A stretch of 64,000 nt of DNA from the NCBI GenBank assembly GCA_002238855.1, contig MPND01000008.1, positions 1 to 64,000 on the forward strand, written 5' to 3'. The position numbers were made by a program, and so were the translations under genes. Every line of letters begins with the position of its first letter. Positions within the stretch are counted from its first letter, which is position 1. The stretch comes from SAR202 cluster bacterium bin90. GTDB taxonomy: Bacteria > Chloroflexota > Dehalococcoidia > Lucifugimonadales > JADFKI01. The notes beneath the pieces were generated by a model. The model made no database searches, had not been told where the DNA came from, and was given only the letters and a program-made list of their open reading frames with translations. Of this stretch, positions 60,438 to 64,000 are shown piece after piece.

Positions 60438-60806
60438 CTATGCCGCCTTCGCCTCATCAAGGAGGCCCCGTATGAACTTGTACGTGCGCGGCGTTGATAC
60501 CTTGAGGTTCAGGTCCTGGCCGATCTCGCTTACGAGTACACGCTCAAGCTGTCCCCATGACCGCGCCAGCGCGTTCCACTTGTCGTACCTGGTAGCAAGC
60601 ACCAGCACGCCATGCTCGAAGGCCTCCGGCACTTCCCGAAGCAGCAGCACGCACCGTCTCAGATCCGCGGCGTCATACGGCACCCTGCTGTCCTTGCCGT
60701 TGCCGAGCGGGTATCCGGCCGTCGTTCTCGCGATTGCCTCGGACGACATTCCACGCTCGCCGGTGCAGTACCACCTCAGCAATCTCTGTGGCATGCTTTT
60801 TTGCAT
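60438..60806 (-). CDS. 122-residue phage-type protein
   Basis: GMSSEAIARTTAGYPLGNGKDSRVPYDAADLRRCVLLLREVPE is the kind of segment seen in phage and ICE regulators that act on concentrations of an unknown ligand. Helical C-terminus. No firm family. Confidence 0.5.
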   Translation of the reverse strand: MQKSMPQRLLRWYCTGERGMSSEAIARTTAGYPLGNGKDSRVPYDAADLRRCVLLLREVPEAFEHGVLVLATRYDKWNALARSWGQLERVLVSEIGQDLNLKVSTPRTYKFIRGLLDEAKAA

Positions 60807-60869
60807 GGTCTTTCTCTCTTCTCTTGCATTTAGCGGCTGCCACCCTGCTGAGAGCGGCAGCGATATCCG

Positions 60870-61613
60870 CTATTTCAGGTCAAGGATGTCCGTGACGTAA
60901 GTGACCGGAACTCCGAAGTGCCTTGCCGATAGCCTCATGGCCTCCAGCATGTCATCCCGCGCCAGCGCGGCGTTGACCTCAACTTGAGCGATGAAGGCGT
61001 CCTGCCCCAGTTCGCCGAGGTCGGCGCGGACGAACTCCTCGAAGTCGGCGTGAGGCCGCATGAACGCGTCCGCTGCGCTGCTTATGACGGGCGCCGTCAC
61101 GGTCTGGTGAGTCTCCTGGTAGAAGACGCTGTACTCGGCGCGTTCATCCTCGAAGATGAAGTAATCAGGGTGCAGCGTCTCCACGAACGATCTGCCGCCG
61201 GCATGACGCAACTTGTAGGAGACCTCGATGCCCTGAACCTTCTTCCAGCGCGTCACGTCACCGAACTCGTGGACTTGCGGCAGGCGCTCAAGGCCGTCAC
61301 CGGAGAAGAACTTCGTGATGCCGACAGGGCTCTCCGCCGTCTCAAGCGTGAGGCTAAACAGCTGCGCCGTCGCGACGTTCTCCGGGTAGTTGTCGGGGCG
61401 GCTGGTGTAGTGGTGCATGCGGTTGTCCTCCCACGCGTCCTCGCACACCACCCTCTTGCCGTCCGCCAGCGAGGCGACGATAAGAGGCAGGGAACGAAAG
61501 CCGAAGGGCACCGCGATGTAGCTCTCGCCCGGATCAATCTCCTCTATCTCTACGATCTGCAGGGACGTGCCGGTGAGAATCAGTTCAATCAGATTGGTCA
61601 TGTTGTCCGCCAT
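60870..61613 (-). CDS. Unknown phage-type protein
   Basis: 247 residues. GESYIAVPFGFRSLPLIVASL, later FADHADF-like acidic segments, no cysteines. Single-gene unit. Not recognised. Confidence 0.5.
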   Translation of the reverse strand: MADNMTNLIELILTGTSLQIVEIEEIDPGESYIAVPFGFRSLPLIVASLADGKRVVCEDAWEDNRMHHYTSRPDNYPENVATAQLFSLTLETAESPVGITKFFSGDGLERLPQVHEFGDVTRWKKVQGIEVSYKLRHAGGRSFVETLHPDYFIFEDERAEYSVFYQETHQTVTAPVISSAADAFMRPHADFEEFVRADLGELGQDAFIAQVEVNAALARDDMLEAMRLSARHFGVPVTYVTDILDLK

Positions 61614-61641
61614 GTTGTTGCTCCAATAGTTTCAGTTGAGA

Positions 61642-61670
61642 AAGCGCCGCCCCGATTGCGGTCAGAGTGG
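61642..61670 (-). terminator. Intrinsic terminator
   Basis: GCGCCACTC...GGCGGCGC followed by TTTCTC on the minus strand, between the 61699 gene and its downstream neighbour. Confidence 0.55.
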
Positions 61671-61698
61671 CGCAGGATGAATGGTGGCAGGGAAGCCT

Positions 61699-62172
61699 CT
61701 ATGCCACCATACCCCTGTGGATGTAGAGCGCGGCGTCAAGCGCCCTTTCGTGCTCGTAGGCCTCGTTCCTGTAATAGGCGTATGCGTCAGCGAACTTCAG
61801 CAGAATATGCCCGTGGCATGGCTTCGGGGAGCAGAAGCAGACCATATCTTTTGTGATGAAGCCCTCGCCAGTCCCATCAACCAGCTCGCGCACGTCGAGG
61901 CGCTCGTTTCTCACGGCCCACGTGAGGTACTCCGCGTATAGCTGAAGCGACTGCTCTCGCGTCAGGCGCGCGCCCTCGTAGGAGTAGCCGAGCTCATGGA
62001 GGTACGGCAGTCGCTCTTCAATCTTGGCCACCGTCTCCCAAGAAAGCGGGCGGTCAATCGGGAAGGGATTGCCCCACATGCCCGAGCGTCCCTTGCCGGC
62101 GCGGCCAATGTACAGAGCATCCGCGGGCTTGCCCGCATCACGGATGTTCCAGACCTTTGCCTGTATCGTCAT
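61699..62172 (-). CDS. DUF4326 phage protein
   Basis: 157 residues. VWNIRDAGKPADALYIGRAGKGRSGMWGNPFPI, REQSLQLYAEYLTW and MVCFCSPKPCHGHILLKFAD are the full DUF4326 signature (IGR..GNPF...C.P..CHG). The family is common in phages. Its function is not established. Overlaps the next gene by 4 bp. Confidence 0.85.
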   Translation of the reverse strand: MTIQAKVWNIRDAGKPADALYIGRAGKGRSGMWGNPFPIDRPLSWETVAKIEERLPYLHELGYSYEGARLTREQSLQLYAEYLTWAVRNERLDVRELVDGTGEGFITKDMVCFCSPKPCHGHILLKFADAYAYYRNEAYEHERALDAALYIHRGMVA

Positions 62173-62396
62173 GCCGCATCCTCCACAACTTCCACCGTGT
62201 AGAGGGGAATTATGATGAAGCGACTGATGCCCTCGTTGAAGTCATCCATCACCGCCTCCCTGAGGTGCTCGCCGCAGTAGTATTCGGTTCGATACCAGCC
62301 AGGATTGGACAGCCCGTACAGCGCGAACTTCCTGCAGTCGTACAGGTAGCTGCCTCTCCAGCGGCAGTCCAGGATGACGATTGGACTAATTCTCAT
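62169..62396 (-). CDS. 75-residue unknown protein
   Basis: MRISPIVILDCRWRGSYLYDC... with WYRTEYYCGEHLREAV and a C-terminal strand. Overlaps both neighbours (4 and 11 bp), so translation is coupled. Confidence 0.5.
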   Translation of the reverse strand: MRISPIVILDCRWRGSYLYDCRKFALYGLSNPGWYRTEYYCGEHLREAVMDDFNEGISRFIIIPLYTVEVVEDAA

Positions 62397-62544
62397 CGGT
62401 CGCCTTCCCTCTGGTGCGGAACCAGTTCTGCTTCCATGTGGTCTGCATCCCCATCCTCAGCCACGCTATATGCTCGTAGCGGTTGGTGGGATGCAGGTTG
62501 CCGAGCCGCACGAAGCGACCGGCCACCATGATCGTGTTTACCAT
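62386..62544 (-). CDS. 52-residue basic protein
   Basis: ATG 62544, MVNTIMVAGRFVRLGNLHPTNRYEHIAW, with GGGAA upstream. Its stop (TAG) lies just inside the next gene (ATGAGAATTAG). Basic and Trp-rich end (TTWKQNWFRTRGK). Confidence 0.5.
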   Translation of the reverse strand: MVNTIMVAGRFVRLGNLHPTNRYEHIAWLRMGMQTTWKQNWFRTRGKATDEN

Positions 62545-62577
62545 TTCCCGTTCCTTACTAGCGCCGGTGACGCACCC

Positions 62578-63045
62578 TCACTTACGCCAGTGGCGCGCCA
62601 TTGCGTCCGCCAGGCATTTGGCGAGCACGACGTTTCTGACCCTGCCCTCCATCGGGCACGGCCCTCGCTTGTTCGTCCCGAACACGTAAATGCGGGCCAG
62701 TCCCCAGCGCCCTTCATCGGGCGGGTAATCCACGATCTTGTAGCGCCAGCCCTCCGGACCGTCCGCGTCGTGGACCGAAAGCATCGCATCCTCCTCAATG
62801 CTGTGATGCTCGGATGTCTCGTAGCACAGCTCGAACTCCGCAGGCGCAGCACTCGCAAGTGCCTCGGTTATGCCTGCGGCAGCAGCCTGCGCGGCCTCCA
62901 TGTCCAGAACGAACAACTGCGCGAGCTTGTACTCGGCGTTCGTGAAGTCCATGTCCAGCCGCACGGATCCGTCGCTCCAGACGCTGAATGTCGTCTCCAC
63001 AGGACCCTGAGTCACCTTCGTAACCTGCGGCTCCATTATTCGCAT
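62578..63045 (-). CDS. Unknown phage-type protein
   Basis: 155 residues. Strand pairs (TTFSVWSDGSVRLDMDF), an alanine-rich helix (DMEAAQAAAAGITEALASAAP), then GWRYKIVDYPPDEGRWGLARIYVFG. Overlaps the upstream gene by 10 bp. Not recognised. Confidence 0.5.
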   Translation of the reverse strand: MRIMEPQVTKVTQGPVETTFSVWSDGSVRLDMDFTNAEYKLAQLFVLDMEAAQAAAAGITEALASAAPAEFELCYETSEHHSIEEDAMLSVHDADGPEGWRYKIVDYPPDEGRWGLARIYVFGTNKRGPCPMEGRVRNVVLAKCLADAMARHWRK

Positions 63046-63308
63046 TCCCCGGACAGAAATTCCCGCTGGAAGTTGTCAAAGTCCTCCAGCGCCTGCTTGC
63101 TGTCTGCCCTAGCGCATATCCTGAGCGCACCCGGCTCCTGCCGCTCAGCCTCCTTTGCAAGCGCCGCCTCGCGTGCGAAAGCCTCTTTCGAGAGATGGTC
63201 CAGCGTGCCGTGCTCAAGGCGCATGAACGCCTCGACGCCGACCGCGTTTACCGTCTCGTCAATCTCCCTGATCGTCTCAACGTAGGAGCTGTACCTATGT
63301 TTCGCCAT
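63036..63308 (-). CDS. 90-residue helical protein
   Basis: ATG 63308, MAKHRYSSYVETIREIDETVNAVG, with AGGAGAC upstream. A further upstream ATG would add an Arg/Ser-rich shadow. Charged helices (AFAREAALAKEAERQE). Unknown. Confidence 0.5.
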   Translation of the reverse strand: MAKHRYSSYVETIREIDETVNAVGVEAFMRLEHGTLDHLSKEAFAREAALAKEAERQEPGALRICARADSKQALEDFDNFQREFLSGECE

Positions 63309-63318
63309 GTGCCGTCTC

Positions 63319-63678
63319 CTAAATCCAAGCCCCGACGACAAGCGCCTTGTCGGGGCGTTCCCGGTGATAGGTGCGCGCGAGCTCGATGAACTCCCGGGCC
63401 TCGGCGGCTCCGCTCTCGGAGTCCTCACCCTGCCCAAGTACCGCGGCTTCCACGCGTGCCACGTCCGCAGGACGCAGTACCATATTTTCGCTCTCAGGCG
63501 AGCCTGAGTAGAGGCCGTCAGAATCGCAGATGCACATCAGCTCGACCAGAACCGTCTCGCAGTTCTTGCCCTGCCAGATGCGCTCGGCGGAAGCCGGAAG
63601 CTCCGTGCCGCAGACCTCGCCTTGCTCTCTCATATCAATTGCCCACATGTCGATGTCAGGCATGTCCACTCCTTGCAT
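63319..63678 (-). CDS. 119-residue acidic protein
   Basis: MQGVDMPDIDMWAIDMREQGEVCG... An internal ATG at 63663 (MPDIDMW) may be the true start. The final codons form a GC-rich hairpin (CGCCCCGACAAGG/CTTGTCGTCGGGGC, 63325-63355) that could act as a weak terminator. Unknown function. Confidence 0.45.
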   Translation of the reverse strand: MQGVDMPDIDMWAIDMREQGEVCGTELPASAERIWQGKNCETVLVELMCICDSDGLYSGSPESENMVLRPADVARVEAAVLGQGEDSESGAAEAREFIELARTYHRERPDKALVVGAWI

Positions 63679-63710
63679 TCCGAGGGCGCAGCAAGCGCCT
63701 CCGCCAATCG

Positions 63711-64000
63711 CTAGGCCGCCTCTTCCTCGTCGTAGCGCCGGCGCATCTTCACAATGCGCTCAAGGCGCGTCCAGAACCCGTCGACGGACACATCGTCATC
63801 GCCATGAACCGAGTGGATGCTGCACCAGGAGTTGCCGTTGTCCCAAACGATCACCGTAACCTCGGGGCCCACGGCTTTCCAGAAGCGGTAGCTGACTTCA
63901 TCGACAACCACTCGATCGAGCTGTTTTGCGCCAGCTGCATCGACGACCTCCGAGTCCTGCAGGTCGGCATGCCTGATGCGGGGTTCCGCCCTGTTTGCCA
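63711..64000 (-). CDS. Unknown protein, N-terminus outside the window
   Basis: The frame is open to the right edge. It reads ANRAEPRIRHADLQDSEVVD before the internal GTG at 63911, so the gene is partial or starts at that GTG. The C-terminal part (VTVIVWDNGNSWCSIHSVHG...FWTRLERIVKMRRRYDEEE) is not recognised. Confidence 0.4.
   Translation of the reverse strand, partial: ANRAEPRIRHADLQDSEVVDAAGAKQLDRVVVDEVSYRFWKAVGPEVTVIVWDNGNSWCSIHSVHGDDDVSVDGFWTRLERIVKMRRRYDEEEAA

Overview
The window looks like a chromosomal accessory region of an uncultured bacterium, most plausibly a Chloroflexota of the Dehalococcoidia/SAR202 type. The sliding clamp reads like Dehalococcoidia DnaN, and secreted fibronectin-III/metzincin proteins are common in that group. 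This is an inference from family resemblance, not a search. Base composition is moderately GC-rich throughout, and almost everything is accessory: secreted proteins, mobile elements, defence genes and a long phage- or plasmid-like block.

Layout. 1-5.3 kb: minus-strand lipoproteins, three tiny membrane peptides, a broken DUF3892 gene and a secreted metzincin. 5.4-9.2 kb: a VirD4/HerA-like ATPase, a nuclease fragment, an HU protein, then a TnpB-family protein that has lost two RuvC aspartates and has a five-repeat CRISPR-like mini-array directly after its stop codon. 9.5-10.1 kb: a HigBA toxin-antitoxin pair. 10.4-19 kb: two dead IS256-family transposases around a 673-residue membrane-anchored protein and a large DUF1998 helicase split by one frameshift. 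19.2-21.3 kb: a PLD-nuclease/ATPase fusion. 21.8-26.7 kb: a five-gene operon (sigma-like factor, small HTH-like protein, ImmA/IrrE protease, NurA-like protein, HerA ATPase). 26.7-39.2 kb: a complete type I-G (formerly I-U) CRISPR-Cas locus (cas3, csb3-like, csb1, csb2, cas4-cas1 fusion, cas2) with a 50-repeat array. 39.5-64 kb: minus-strand phage/plasmid-like genes (radical SAM, dnaN, PAPS-reductase-like, helicase, SLOG, GHKL ATPase, dCTP deaminase, ParB, DUF4326 and many small zinc-ribbon proteins), many separated by intrinsic terminators.

Three things stand out. (1) Between a tRNA gene and cas3, on the opposite strand, lies a lone degenerate copy of the type I-G repeat with its own TATAAT box. 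The sequence that follows it matches the cas upstream region at 20 of 25 positions next to a TTC PAM-like triplet, and two of the five mismatches fall at the flipped-out 6th and 12th positions. This is the expected design of a crRNA-like RNA that represses cas transcription. (2) The nuclease-dead TnpB with its 30/31-bp repeat-spacer array looks like a self-contained RNA-guided DNA-binding system. (3) Two related cassettes of about 1.1 kb, each with terminal inverted repeats, 9-bp target duplications and a single gene for a coiled-coil/putative PD-(D/E)XK protein, have inserted 14 bp apart in one small gene. Removing both cassettes restores an exact 68-codon reading frame.

A 16-bp hairpin that hides the cas4-cas1 ribosome binding site suggests that spacer acquisition is controlled separately from interference. 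All names rest on motifs read by eye, and no database comparison was possible.
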